A stretch of 64,000 nt of DNA from Candidatus Woesearchaeota archaeon (GTDB taxonomy: Archaea > Nanoarchaeota > Nanoarchaeia > Woesearchaeales > JAGVZT01): assembly GCA_017608295.1 (NCBI GenBank), contig JAFCGF010000004.1:154497-218496 (forward strand). Direction: 5' to 3'. The notes beneath the pieces are model-generated. The model ran no database searches, had not been told where the DNA came from, and saw only the letters and a list, made by a program, of their open reading frames with translations. Below, piece by piece: positions 51,552 through 61,000 of the stretch. The first letter of the stretch is position 1; the number at the start of each line of letters is the position of its first letter. Made by a program: the position numbers and the translations under genes.

Positions 51552-52680
51552 CCAAAGCCTGCTTGAGTTCATAGTGTAGACTACGGTTCTGGAGCACCTG
51601 GCCTGCATTGCATATTTTGCACCATTTGAGGAAGTTCCGCGATTCCAGTGTGCTTCTAACATGTCCCATGAATTCCCCTGTCCAGATGTGCCTGAGAGAA
51701 GAGTCCTTCACATTCACCGCCTTATCCTCAAAGACGCAGCATGGCCCAACGCTTCCATCAGTCTTCACGACGAGATGGTACCAGGGCTCGTAGCAGGGAA
51801 TCGACAGGAATCCGTCCTCCTTAGCTGTGCCATCAGCACCAGCAGTATCAGCGGCGTACACATCCGGCATCTCGTTCTTCTTTGTCACGAGCTGGCTCTC
51901 AGCAAAGCGCGCCACATTAGTGTACACTCTCAATTGCTCTGCTGCGCGCTGCGCCCCATCAATCTGAAGCTGCAGATTTCTCGTATCATCATCAGACAGC
52001 CGCAGTTCCTCTCCCATCTCAGAATGGATTGTAAGGGGCTCGATGTTCACCGCGTGCACTCCCATGCCTGCTGCAAAGCTCATCATCTCGGCGAGCAGGT
52101 GAGCGTTCTTTTTGCTCAGCACAGTATTGAACGCGATGCGCGGCAGATGCACGTCAGCCTCGTTCTTCGCCTGCCTAAACATCTCAAGCGCAGCGAGTAT
52201 TTTCATGAATGTGCTCTGACCAGACGCCTTGGCCTTGTGGGGGCGAAGCCAGTCATTGGTCTCTGCATCAGGTGCGTCTATGCTGAACACGATAGTGTCC
52301 CAGTGCATGTCCACTATAGCCTGCACACTCTCCTCATCGAACAGTGTGCCGTTTGTCGTGAGGCTGCCTCGCATCCTGTGCTCCTTGATGCGCGCCATCA
52401 TCTCGAGCACAATCTTCTTGCGCATCAGGGGCTCTCCTCCTCCGGTAATCTCTATGTGCTGCACTCCAAGCTCAGCTGCCTCATCTACAAGCGAGAGCAT
52501 GCGCTTATCGCTGAGCTGGTAGCCTGAGGGGAAATTCTCGCCAAACTGGGGGTCGCGCATCCAGCAGCTCCTGCAGTTGAGATTGCACAGGTCTGTCGGG
52601 GAGATGTCAAGCGTATACGGCTTTCCCTCTCGCCCACTCCCCCACTCAACTAATCCCTTAACACGCGGGTCGCCCATCAT
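51532..52680 (-). CDS. Radical SAM/SPASM-like protein 2
   Basis: 382 residues. SPTDLCNLNCRSCW with Cys32, Cys36, Cys39; EITGGGEPLMRKK; TTNGTLF; VFSIDAPDAETND. The auxiliary site CYEPWYHLVVKTDGSVGPCC plus CKICNAG is nearly the same as in its upstream neighbour. Its ATG overlaps the previous stop (ATGA). Confidence 0.9.
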   Translation of the reverse strand: MMGDPRVKGLVEWGSGREGKPYTLDISPTDLCNLNCRSCWMRDPQFGENFPSGYQLSDKRMLSLVDEAAELGVQHIEITGGGEPLMRKKIVLEMMARIKEHRMRGSLTTNGTLFDEESVQAIVDMHWDTIVFSIDAPDAETNDWLRPHKAKASGQSTFMKILAALEMFRQAKNEADVHLPRIAFNTVLSKKNAHLLAEMMSFAAGMGVHAVNIEPLTIHSEMGEELRLSDDDTRNLQLQIDGAQRAAEQLRVYTNVARFAESQLVTKKNEMPDVYAADTAGADGTAKEDGFLSIPCYEPWYHLVVKTDGSVGPCCVFEDKAVNVKDSSLRHIWTGEFMGHVRSTLESRNFLKWCKICNAGQVLQNRSLHYELKQALDGDHTG

Positions 52681-53864
52681 TTTCTTATCACTGCTTTTGC
52701 TTGTTCGACAAGGCGTTTTGGGAATCTATCGAGCTGCTGCATCTCAATTCTGATTTTACGATTGTCCACCACTTGGCTTGGATTGCACCTGGCGCAGAAG
52801 TCAAGCAGTTTTCCATCCTGGATATTTTTTCTCAGCATCCTGAAATAGCGGCTGTTCCAGATATCTTTCAGGCTCTTAGTGTGGGCGTATTCAGCTGTAT
52901 AATCAAACATACAGCACGGCCCGACCCTGCCATTCGCGCGGATAATCATGTTCCACCAAGGCTCATAGCAGAGTTGGTTGAAGTATCTGCGCGGCTTGCT
53001 GCCATTTTCTGTTCCAGTTCCCTCGCTTTCAGCGCTCTCCGCGACTATCTGCTCGTCCATCTTGTTGGCGCTCTCCACCAGCTCAGTCGTGAGAAATGAC
53101 TCGAAGTTGTTCTCCATCTGATATGTATTGCACAGCTCAAGAGCCCTCGCGACATAACGGGGCACATCCTTTGCCTGCTCGCGGCTCAGCTTCAGCTTCT
53201 CGCCGTCATCAGTATCAAAGGCCTGCACGACAAAAGGCTCGATGAACACATTGCCCACTTCCAGTTCATGGGCAAGCTCAACCAGCTCAGGCAGCCCAGC
53301 ATAGGTCTTATTGCACAGCACCATATGGATATTGATTCTTGGCCTGTCTGAATTGAGTTCTTTCTTGATTATGTTGATGAGCCGGATGTTCTTCAGTGTG
53401 AGCCTTGCGCTTCCCTTCTTATCCCGCAGTTCGTCTTGCAGCTTTTCATCTGCTGTGTCGAGGCTTATTGTTATCTCATCCCAGCCGGCGCGAACTATCC
53501 TCTCAATACGCTCACGATTAAGGAGAGTGCCGTTTGTTATCATGAAACCGTACATGCTATGCTTCTTCACTTCCTCGATGATAGCCATCGTTGTCTCGGG
53601 GCGCATCCACGGCTCCCCTCCCCCTGTCACGGTGACGCGCATCACGCCAAGGTCCGCTGCCTCTTGTATGAGTTCGACATAGCGTTCAGTGCTGAGTTCG
53701 TCAGAATAATCCAGGCAGGCAGAGTCGCGCTGCCAGCAGAAGAGACAGGCAGCATTACATCTATCCGTAGGATTAAACTGGATGTGCAAAGGTCCAGGCT
53801 TTCTGCCTGCAGACCATTTAAGCATGCGGTCAACGTGATGGCTCACGTGCCTATTGAGATCCAT
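52677..53864 (-). CDS. Radical SAM/SPASM-like protein 1b
   Basis: 395 residues from ATG 53864, nine bases after GGAGG. NPTDRCNAACLFCW gives Cys36, Cys40, Cys43; VTGGGEPWMRPE; MITNGTLL; ISLDTADEKLQDE. Auxiliary site CYEPWWNMIIRANGRVGPCC with CARCNPSQ. An alternative start at 53870 is only two codons longer. Overlaps the preceding gene by 14 bases. Confidence 0.9.
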   Translation of the reverse strand: MDLNRHVSHHVDRMLKWSAGRKPGPLHIQFNPTDRCNAACLFCWQRDSACLDYSDELSTERYVELIQEAADLGVMRVTVTGGGEPWMRPETTMAIIEEVKKHSMYGFMITNGTLLNRERIERIVRAGWDEITISLDTADEKLQDELRDKKGSARLTLKNIRLINIIKKELNSDRPRINIHMVLCNKTYAGLPELVELAHELEVGNVFIEPFVVQAFDTDDGEKLKLSREQAKDVPRYVARALELCNTYQMENNFESFLTTELVESANKMDEQIVAESAESEGTGTENGSKPRRYFNQLCYEPWWNMIIRANGRVGPCCMFDYTAEYAHTKSLKDIWNSRYFRMLRKNIQDGKLLDFCARCNPSQVVDNRKIRIEMQQLDRFPKRLVEQAKAVIRK

Positions 53865-54978
53865 CAGCATTAACCTCCAGCCCGCACTCTCGTGCAAGGG
53901 GAACCAGGTCTCGGCGAATCTTCACATTCTCCATGTGCTCGTTGGCATTGCAGTGCTTGCAGTACTCAAACAGCTTATGGGACAGGACCTGCTCTCGTGC
54001 CCGTGCGAAATACGGGCTCCACCACACATCGGCTAGGCTTCTGCCGTGCAGGCTTATCCCTTCGTCTCCAAACAGGCGGCACGAGCCTGCGATGCCGTTC
54101 GCGCGTATAGTAAGCAAATAGAATGGCTGGAAGCAGTGGCTGCCGAGAAAGCCCTTAAATGGCGTGTCCATCAGCTCGTGGATAGTCTCCAATTGGCTGC
54201 TCTTCTCGACCAGCTTCTTGTCCAGGTAGCTGTCAAGGTTCGTGCGGATGTCATGCCTCTTCGCAATCTTCACTGCCTTGCGCGCATAACGCGGGAATTC
54301 CTTTCTCTGTCCCTCATTAAGTGATGTCCATTCCTCCTCCTTGCCATAGAGGATAAGGGTCTGGGTATTGAAATGCGTCCCGCCGAGCTCTGCGAGCAGC
54401 TCCACAAGTTCAGGAAGAGAAGTATAGTTGCCGCTGCTCAGAATCGTGTTGAAGCCAATCTCTGGCATGAAAGAGCCGAACTCGTTCTTGTAGCTGAGCA
54501 TCCACCGCAGCGCCTGGATAGAGCGCTCATGGCTTCCATCCTTTGCCATGAGCGAGTCGTGCGTCTTGGCATCTGGGGCAAGGATGCTGACACGGATCCT
54601 ATCCCACTTCAGCTTGACGAGGTCGCGCACATCATGCTCCTTGAGGAGCGTGCCGTTCGTGATGATATCTCCTGACATCCCAAGCTGCTTGATGCGCTTC
54701 ATCACATCTATGGTCACGGGCCTGAGCATGGGCTCCCCTCCCCCAGAGATGAGCCAGTCCTCTACCCCAAGAGAATGCGCCTCATCAACAAGCGAGAGCA
54801 TCCTTGCGTCAGGAAGCTCATTGCTCGTATCCAGCATCCCCCAGCGCTCGTGGGAGCGCATCCAGCAGAAGACGCAATTCACATTGCACCTGTTCGTGGG
54901 GTCAAGGTGGATACTCACAGGACCCTGGGGATTTCCCTTGGCCCATTCAAGCATCCTTTTGACACGTTCGGTTTCCAT
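53851..54978 (-). CDS. Radical SAM/SPASM-like protein 1a (first of the tandem array)
   Basis: 375 residues. DPTNRCNVNCVFCW gives Cys31, Cys35, Cys38; LISGGGEPMLRP; IITNGTLL; VSILAPDAKTHDS. The auxiliary site is CFQPFYLLTIRANGIAGSC with CKHCNANE: one Cys of the usual CC pair is replaced by Arg, so its auxiliary cluster may lack a ligand. Leads a five-gene operon 54978 to 48251. Confidence 0.9.
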   Translation of the reverse strand: METERVKRMLEWAKGNPQGPVSIHLDPTNRCNVNCVFCWMRSHERWGMLDTSNELPDARMLSLVDEAHSLGVEDWLISGGGEPMLRPVTIDVMKRIKQLGMSGDIITNGTLLKEHDVRDLVKLKWDRIRVSILAPDAKTHDSLMAKDGSHERSIQALRWMLSYKNEFGSFMPEIGFNTILSSGNYTSLPELVELLAELGGTHFNTQTLILYGKEEEWTSLNEGQRKEFPRYARKAVKIAKRHDIRTNLDSYLDKKLVEKSSQLETIHELMDTPFKGFLGSHCFQPFYLLTIRANGIAGSCRLFGDEGISLHGRSLADVWWSPYFARAREQVLSHKLFEYCKHCNANEHMENVKIRRDLVPLARECGLEVNADGSQ

Positions 54979-54994
54979 GCTCCCTTTCCGCAGT

Positions 54995-55300
54995 GGTAAT
55001 CACTGGAGTTTTAAAGGTTTTGGACAGTGAGGCTCTACCCTAGAAAGGTATACCTCGCATCCGTGATATTAGAGAATCGCCATAGGCACAAACAAGGACA
55101 TGTCTTTGACCCACATAAGAATCTGCGAATCACTCCAGGTCAACGTCTCTCAATTTGAAGGGCTAGGAGGGAGTCAAACGTCTAAAGGAATGCGCATGCA
55201 GAACATCAAATTCCTCTGCAAGCTTCCGGCGTACAATGCCCAAAAAGCTGTGAACTTCTTGCCACTCCAGAGTTTTTGCATGGCACAGCACCACAAGGCT
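54995..55300. other. Gap between the radical SAM operon and the Cys-repeat gene
   Basis: Apart from two promoters and a possible glycosyltransferase remnant on the minus strand, I see no gene. No small precursor-peptide frame with a ribosome site was found here, which is relevant to a RiPP interpretation of the radical SAM cluster. Confidence 0.4.
55008..55017 (-). promoter_or_regulatory. TATA box of the five-gene radical SAM operon
   Basis: CCTTTAAAAC; centre about 34 nt before ATG 54978, giving a short leader with AAGGGAG. Confidence 0.5.
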
Positions 55301-55366
55301 TTTTAATGGTCTAATGTCCCAGCGAACTGGGCGCGGGCATTGGAGCACTTTCCGCCATTCCGCCAT
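55163..55366 (-). pseudogene. Possible glycosyltransferase (GT4) N-terminal remnant
   Basis: A 67-codon frame with LVVLCHAKTLEWQEVHS and a terminal FDVLHAHS, a string typical of the GT4 N-domain, but no C-terminal half follows. It overlaps the start of the Cys-repeat gene on the other strand. It may be chance. Confidence 0.22.
55301..55308 (+). promoter_or_regulatory. TATA-like box before the Cys-repeat gene
   Basis: TTTTAATG; predicted start near 55330, which excludes ATG 55314 and leaves ATG 55368. Confidence 0.35.
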
Positions 55367-55367
55367 A

Positions 55368-56018
55368 ATGAGTCAGAGAATCATGAAGAGCAAAACTTTT
55401 TTGAGATTCCTAAAGATAGTCCTAGTAGTCACCAATGTGTTCTTATCACTATGCATTGCCTTGATTCTAACGAATTATTTCTTTCATGAAAAAAGTCTTG
55501 ATGAGTTATGCTATGGATTTGGAGACGAGGTGCAGCAAGACCACTGTTTGGCTGTTCTGGAAAAATGCAGGCCTGGAAATGTTCAGGACAACCCCTATGA
55601 ATGGTGCGTTGCCCAATCTTTTGCCTACAATGAATTGGAATTTGCAAGAAAAGTCTGCAAGTCATCAGGAAACGTCAGCACCCAAAAATATTGTTTTGCA
55701 GAAATCCTTTCAATGTATGATAAGAACTCTTCCCTTGCGCAATGTGACCTCATTAGAGAAAAAGACCTGATGTTGGAATGTCGCATTCACATCTTGGGCG
55801 CCTTTAATGCTTTTGAGGCTCTGGACGTGTGTGAGTCTTATGATGAGGAAGAAAGCAGAATGCACTGCACGATAAGCATTCTACTTGATAAGATGTATAA
55901 TTACGAACGTGCCCAATCATATTGTGAACAGATCCTAGATAAGAATCTCAGGGATAGTTGTATGGGACGGATTGAAGACGCGGTTGAGAAAAATGAAAGG
56001 GAATATGGGACATACTAA
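55368..56018 (+). CDS. Membrane-anchored protein with Cys-paired helical repeats
   Basis: 216 residues from ATG 55368. One membrane helix (about 17-38) anchors an outer domain made of short helices with Cys at recurring spacing: examples are HCLAVLEKC, WCVAQSFAYN, YCFAEILSM, HCTISILLDKM, YCEQILDKNLRDSC. This looks like TPR/Sel1-like hairpins locked by disulfides. The last gene of the surface island (62553) has a related style. Function probably protein-protein contact. It runs on into two SGNH genes. Confidence 0.68.
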   Translation: MSQRIMKSKTFLRFLKIVLVVTNVFLSLCIALILTNYFFHEKSLDELCYGFGDEVQQDHCLAVLEKCRPGNVQDNPYEWCVAQSFAYNELEFARKVCKSSGNVSTQKYCFAEILSMYDKNSSLAQCDLIREKDLMLECRIHILGAFNAFEALDVCESYDEEESRMHCTISILLDKMYNYERAQSYCEQILDKNLRDSCMGRIEDAVEKNEREYGTY

Positions 56019-57102
56019 TGGATCAATGAGGACTCTTGGTTTCCTCATTGTACTCGCGACAGGCCTTGTTCTTGCGCGGTCATATCTTATCCATGCATCC
56101 GTGCTGGAGAGCAAGGTTCATATGGTTCTTGAGCAAAACACGAAACATATCTCTGGTCACCTGATATCCGGTCCACTTCAAGGGATCCAAAGATTTGATA
56201 TACGTTATGAAGTGCCACAAGAGGAATCTGACGGACACCATATTCACTTCTTGAGGGAGAGTCAGAATCCAAACATCTATGTGGAACCAATCCCAAACTT
56301 TGTAGAATACTGGGATGGGGAAATAGTGCTTGTTCCCGAAACAGAGATCAGAATCAATTCTGGCGGTTTCAGGGGAGGGGAATATTCTGTCGAGAAGCCC
56401 AATAACACCTACAGGATAATTGCGCTTGGTGACGGATTCACTTTGGTTCTTGGATTGAACCTGAACGAGAGTTGGCCCTGGCTTCTGGAGTCAAAACTCA
56501 ATCAGATGGGCCTTGAGAAGAATGTTGAGGCGTTGAACCTAGCAGTTCCCGGGCAACACACCCTTGCCCTAGTTGAAAGATTCAAAGAGACAGGGCTGAA
56601 GTACAAACCAGACCTGGTGATTGTTCAGCTACTGGGGGACAGGCATCTGATAAATGATACCCTCTGGTATGAAATATACGAGGGACTGAGAGAAAAACAC
56701 CTGGGCAAATTGGACGAGACTAACAGACCTCTTGCTGAATATATGTATCTTGAGACCCTGACAGACAACATCTACTTTGAGATGATAGCGAACCAATCCT
56801 ACGAAGAAGCCTATGCTGTTGCGACCGAGCCGATGGGCCACCTTATAACCCTATTGGAAAACGAAGATATCGGGTTGATTGTAGTTATGCTCTATGCAAA
56901 TGATGAAGAAGTGAGAATTTGGAGGAGGATATCAAAGGAACGGAATTTCAGTTTCATAAATTTAAGAAAAGAGGTATACTCAAAGTATCCCCTAGAACAG
57001 ATGGAGATGCATAGATTATTTATTCACCCAACTGCTTTTGCCTGTGATAAAATCTCGGATAGGATAATTGAGGAAATGCTAATCACTGAATATATGAGAT
57101 AG
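56005..57102 (+). CDS. SGNH-like protein lacking catalytic residues (pseudo-enzyme)
   Basis: 365 residues from ATG 56005, which overlaps the previous gene by 14 bases and is preceded by AAAGGGA (56026 also possible). A membrane helix at about 9-28, then an SGNH fold closely related to the next gene: INSGGFRGGEYSVEK and YRIIALGDG. The nucleophile Ser of GDS is Gly144, and the C-terminal D-x-H-P motif reads FIHP, so Asp is lost too. It has the fold but probably no hydrolase activity; a binding or regulatory partner of the next protein is likely (inference). Confidence 0.8.
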   Translation: MGHTNGSMRTLGFLIVLATGLVLARSYLIHASVLESKVHMVLEQNTKHISGHLISGPLQGIQRFDIRYEVPQEESDGHHIHFLRESQNPNIYVEPIPNFVEYWDGEIVLVPETEIRINSGGFRGGEYSVEKPNNTYRIIALGDGFTLVLGLNLNESWPWLLESKLNQMGLEKNVEALNLAVPGQHTLALVERFKETGLKYKPDLVIVQLLGDRHLINDTLWYEIYEGLREKHLGKLDETNRPLAEYMYLETLTDNIYFEMIANQSYEEAYAVATEPMGHLITLLENEDIGLIVVMLYANDEEVRIWRRISKERNFSFINLRKEVYSKYPLEQMEMHRLFIHPTAFACDKISDRIIEEMLITEYMR

Positions 57103-57107
57103 AAGAT

Positions 57108-58058
57108 ATGGGCGTGAGTAATTCAGATTCAAGAAAGGCATTGAAAGCGCTGGTCATCATCTTCTGGCTGATAACCTTCTTTGTTTTATTTGGCAGGGTG
57201 AACTTTTTTTCCTATAGGGATTCGCCAGCAACAGGAAAGGAATTGCTCTCTTCAACAATGAGAGACCTTGAAAAACCCCTCTATTCAGAAGGGTACACAG
57301 AAATAATGGTGCAGTCAAATAATTCCCTATTGGTTGTTGAACTGGTGCCCAATTCCAGTACATTGTTTGACGGGCTTGGTGTCAGACTTGACCGGATTAC
57401 GCATATCAACATAAATTCCCGGGGGTTAAGGGACTATGAATACACGGTTGAGAAACCTGAGGATGTCTTCAGGATCATTGTTTTAGGGGATTCCTTTACC
57501 TTTGGCCAGGGGGTTGAGCTGAACGAGACCTACCTAAAAATCCTAGAAAGAAAAATCAATGCCCTACCAACAGAAGAAGACTATGAGGTGCTTAATTTTG
57601 GGGTGCCGGGCTACCATCTTTCCACTGAAGCAGAACAGTTCAAGGTAAAAGCCCTGAGATATTCACCAGACCTCATAATTGTCGGGGTCACCCTTTCAAA
57701 TGAATTTAAAGAGAACTACCATAGCAGTCACCGTCTGGACTGTATCCATAATCAAGAGTGGTGTAATTCAAAAATTGAGCAACCCCTTCGTGAGTTTTAT
57801 GACACCAGTTCCTCAGAGGGGGTGCCAGTTGTCATTGCTTTCCTCATCCCCTATTCTGCATTTTATGAAGAGGGTCATGAACTGCTAAAGAAACTTTCGG
57901 AGAAGCATGGCTTTTATTACCTCCAGGTGGATTATTCGAATCGGGCTGCAACTGATCCACTCCCTTTTGTCCCCAGGGATGGCCACCCAAGTCCCTCGGG
58001 TCATAGAATCATCGCAGATAGTATTCACGAGTATCTTGTTTCTTATGATTTGTTGTAA
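57108..58058 (+). CDS. Membrane-anchored SGNH/GDSL hydrolase
   Basis: 316 residues. N-terminal helix at about 12-30. NINSRGLRDYEYTVEK leads into IIVLGDSFTFGQG with Ser129; FGVPGYH, VTLSNE and RDGHPSPSGHRIIADSI (Asp-x-His) complete the set. It is an intact paralogue of the protein before it, six bases away. Likely acts on acyl or acetyl esters of surface glycans. Confidence 0.83.
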   Translation: MGVSNSDSRKALKALVIIFWLITFFVLFGRVNFFSYRDSPATGKELLSSTMRDLEKPLYSEGYTEIMVQSNNSLLVVELVPNSSTLFDGLGVRLDRITHININSRGLRDYEYTVEKPEDVFRIIVLGDSFTFGQGVELNETYLKILERKINALPTEEDYEVLNFGVPGYHLSTEAEQFKVKALRYSPDLIIVGVTLSNEFKENYHSSHRLDCIHNQEWCNSKIEQPLREFYDTSSSEGVPVVIAFLIPYSAFYEEGHELLKKLSEKHGFYYLQVDYSNRAATDPLPFVPRDGHPSPSGHRIIADSIHEYLVSYDLL

Positions 58059-58095
58059 CTTGGGGGCTTGAGGAACCACCCTAAGATAGCAGATG

Positions 58096-61000
58096 TCACA
58101 GATAATTACAGTTGAGGATGAAGCATTCGCGCGAGCAGCCCCGGATGGCCTTCCGCTGCTCCTCTGCCTTCTCTGAGGTCCAGAGTGCAGCGAGGTCATC
58201 TTCAAGTGCGCTTCCTATGGGTGCCATGTTCCAACAGAGATGGCATTGCCCCTGCTCGTCGACGTGCAGCGTCCTAAGGCCCACCCTACATTCTCCGGGG
58301 TAAGGGCCGGGCATCTCAAAATACTGCCGCATATGCTCCATATGAGAGATGCTGTTGCTGATTAAGGAACCGCGCAGCTTCATCTCCTCCAGCTCGTCAA
58401 AGGCAGCGTCCACTGAACGGATATCAGAAGGCCACATCTCGCTCTTTTCCCACCAGTCCGGAGCGAATTCCGCGTCGAAGGTGCTGCAGAGGGCCTGCAG
58501 GGTGATTCCCGACAAGCCCTTATCCTCAGCGAGCCTCACGATCTGCGGCAATTGGGCAAGATTGCCTGCGTGCACCACGCTCGTGAACGTGACATCCAGT
58601 CTGCCCTGCCCATCTCCTCCTGCTGAAAGCAGTTCTGCCGCCCGCAACGCTCGCTGAAAGGAGCCAGGGACACCGCGGAATCTATCATGCGTCTCCTCAA
58701 GACCGTCTACAGATATGTTCACCGCGCTGACACCGCTCTCGAGCAGCCCATTGGCTATCGTCTCATTGATGCGGTGGCCGTTCGTCGTGAGGGTCATGCG
58801 GACGCCAAGGTCTCTGGCGAACGCCAATAGTGCCAGCAGGTCCTTCCTCATCAAGGGCTCTCCTCCGGCGATGTGAAGTTCGAAGGGACCGAGCCAGTCG
58901 TGCAGTCGCGTGATGACACGCTTGACATCCTCAGACGAGAGGTCCCTGCTCTTCTTGCGCTTCCAATAGTCACAGTGGCTGCACTTGGAATTGCATCTAT
59001 CCGTTATCGAGAGGTGAACCACCTCTGGTTTCTCAGCAGGAACAAGAACCTTGGTGTCGCTGCCCACCCCTCCATTCTCGCGAGAGAGGGCCAACGCTGT
59101 CTCCCGCCTCTCACGCAGCTCGCGGGTGAGGGACACCATCTCCCGTTCGTGGGTGGCGAGAAGCTTACGCAGGTCAAGGACCTCTGCGTGGAAATCGGCA
59201 GCCCGCCTCTCCGCTTCGAGGAACTGCTCCACCTTCCCCTCGTTCTCGGTCTGGAACTTGCGGAAATTCCCGTATTCTGCGTCAAGCTTTGTCAGGGCGA
59301 CCCTCAAATCGCGGTCCTTTGCCTGGAGTCTATTCCTCAGTCGTGCGATGATCTCATCTTTCGTCCCCTCACCGACCACATCAAGCTTGAGTTTGTTGGA
59401 GATCTTCGCCAAGGGGTGCTCGCGCGCCACAGCGAGCTCGTACGAAAGCTGTCCGAGGTCCTGCTCGCGGCGGGAGATGTCGTCGCGAAGCTTGGATATC
59501 TCCTCTCTGAACCTGTGCTCTCTCGTCTCTGCCTGCTCCCTGAAGCCTTCAAGTTCATTCTGTTTCTGCTCCAGATCCTTTTCCAGCAGGTGCATCTGCA
59601 CTGTGAGGGCTCCAATTTTCTCAAGGGGGGCATCAAGTTCCTTCCGCAAAGAGGATAGAGTCTCCTCATGCTTATCCTGTTGTTTCTGGCTCCTCGTCTC
59701 GAAATCTGTCAGCAGTTCGTTCTTCTCACCCTGCCACGCTGCTTCCGCTTTCTTTATTCTCCTTTCGTGACGCTGCAACGCCGCCTGATGCGTCTCGGCT
59801 AGGGTTTCCCGCTGTTCGCGCAACCTCTTCTCATACTCAGCGACCATCTCCTCTTTCTTCTCCAGCCAGGCAGCCTCAGTCACCTCGAATTTCTTCTCAA
59901 GATTCTTCAATGCTGATTCATAAGATGTCACCAACGACTCCCTCTGGCTCTGGACCAACTCTTCGTGCCTCTCAATCAGTTTCTTCTTCTTTTCATCGAA
60001 GGCCTTCTGGCGCGCTTCCAGTTCACGCTGCCACTTGGCATTGACCTGTTTGAGCTCCTTCGTGATATTCCGCTGCCACTGCTCCTCCAAGGCCTTGAGC
60101 CGCTTCTGGTACATAATCCTCTCAGTGCGGATTCCCTCTGACTCGTAGACCACGATTTTCCGGAGACTCTCGAAGAGATGTGTAAGGAGAGCAGGCAGCT
60201 TCCCGCTGTCAGCGTTCTCGAAGAGCGCTGGTAGCACGACAGGCAGCGCTTGGTACAGGATGCGGTAATCCTTGTCCACATAGAAATGCGAGAATGTGCT
60301 GAGCGCGTCAGGCAGCATATCAGGCTTATGCTTCGCGATGAGCAGCAACCTATTTCGTTCAGTGTAATAACGCGTGAATGATATGCCCTCCTGGCTGAGC
60401 GCAGAAGCGGTTCCGTTGTAGAAATGATGCACTACGCTCTTAGGCACATAGAAGAGTTTCCAGCCCTTTTTGCGCAGTCTCAGCGAATAATCAACATCCT
60501 CATAGTACGCGACAAACCGCTCGTCGAGCAGACCAACGTCATCGAAGCACTCCCTGCGGTAGAGGACTGACACGCCGCAGAGACTCGGCACTTCGCCCAT
60601 CTCGTCATACTGTCCCTTATCTTCTTCCTCGAAGCCGCGGTCCCCCCAGTGGAAGTTGGGCTGCTCATAGTGGCCTGTGGTGTGGATGCGCCCGCTCAAG
60701 AGAAGCACTTTGCTTCCCACTGCACCAATCTCAGGGTTTAGGTGGATAACATTCACCAATTCCCGCAGCCAGGGCTTCTCGACGCTGGTGTCGTTGTTGA
60801 GCAGGCACACGTACTCGCCTGTCGCTTGCCTGATGCCAGCGTTGTTCGCCTTGCAGTAATGGTTCTCCTCCTGGCGGATGAGCTTCACGTCAGGGAATTT
60901 TGACTGGATGAATTCCGCAGTCCCGTCAGACGAAGCATTGTCAACAACAATGATCTCGACTTGATTTGGGGGGTAATCTATTTCCTGAAGAGAGGGAAGG

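Noticed and set aside
51661..52527. A 288-codon plus-strand frame
   Set aside because: Antisense of a radical SAM gene with full motifs; the translation is rich in His, Cys and Leu as expected for a shadow.
48251..54978. Heme d1, PQQ or mycofactocin biosynthesis locus
   Set aside because: The SPASM-type enzymes resemble PqqE/NirJ-like proteins in motif only; none of the partner genes of these pathways is present.
55100..55306. A 68-codon frame that might be a RiPP precursor beside the radical SAM operon
   Set aside because: No ribosome site or promoter at the right distance, no leader/core look, and composition like noncoding DNA.
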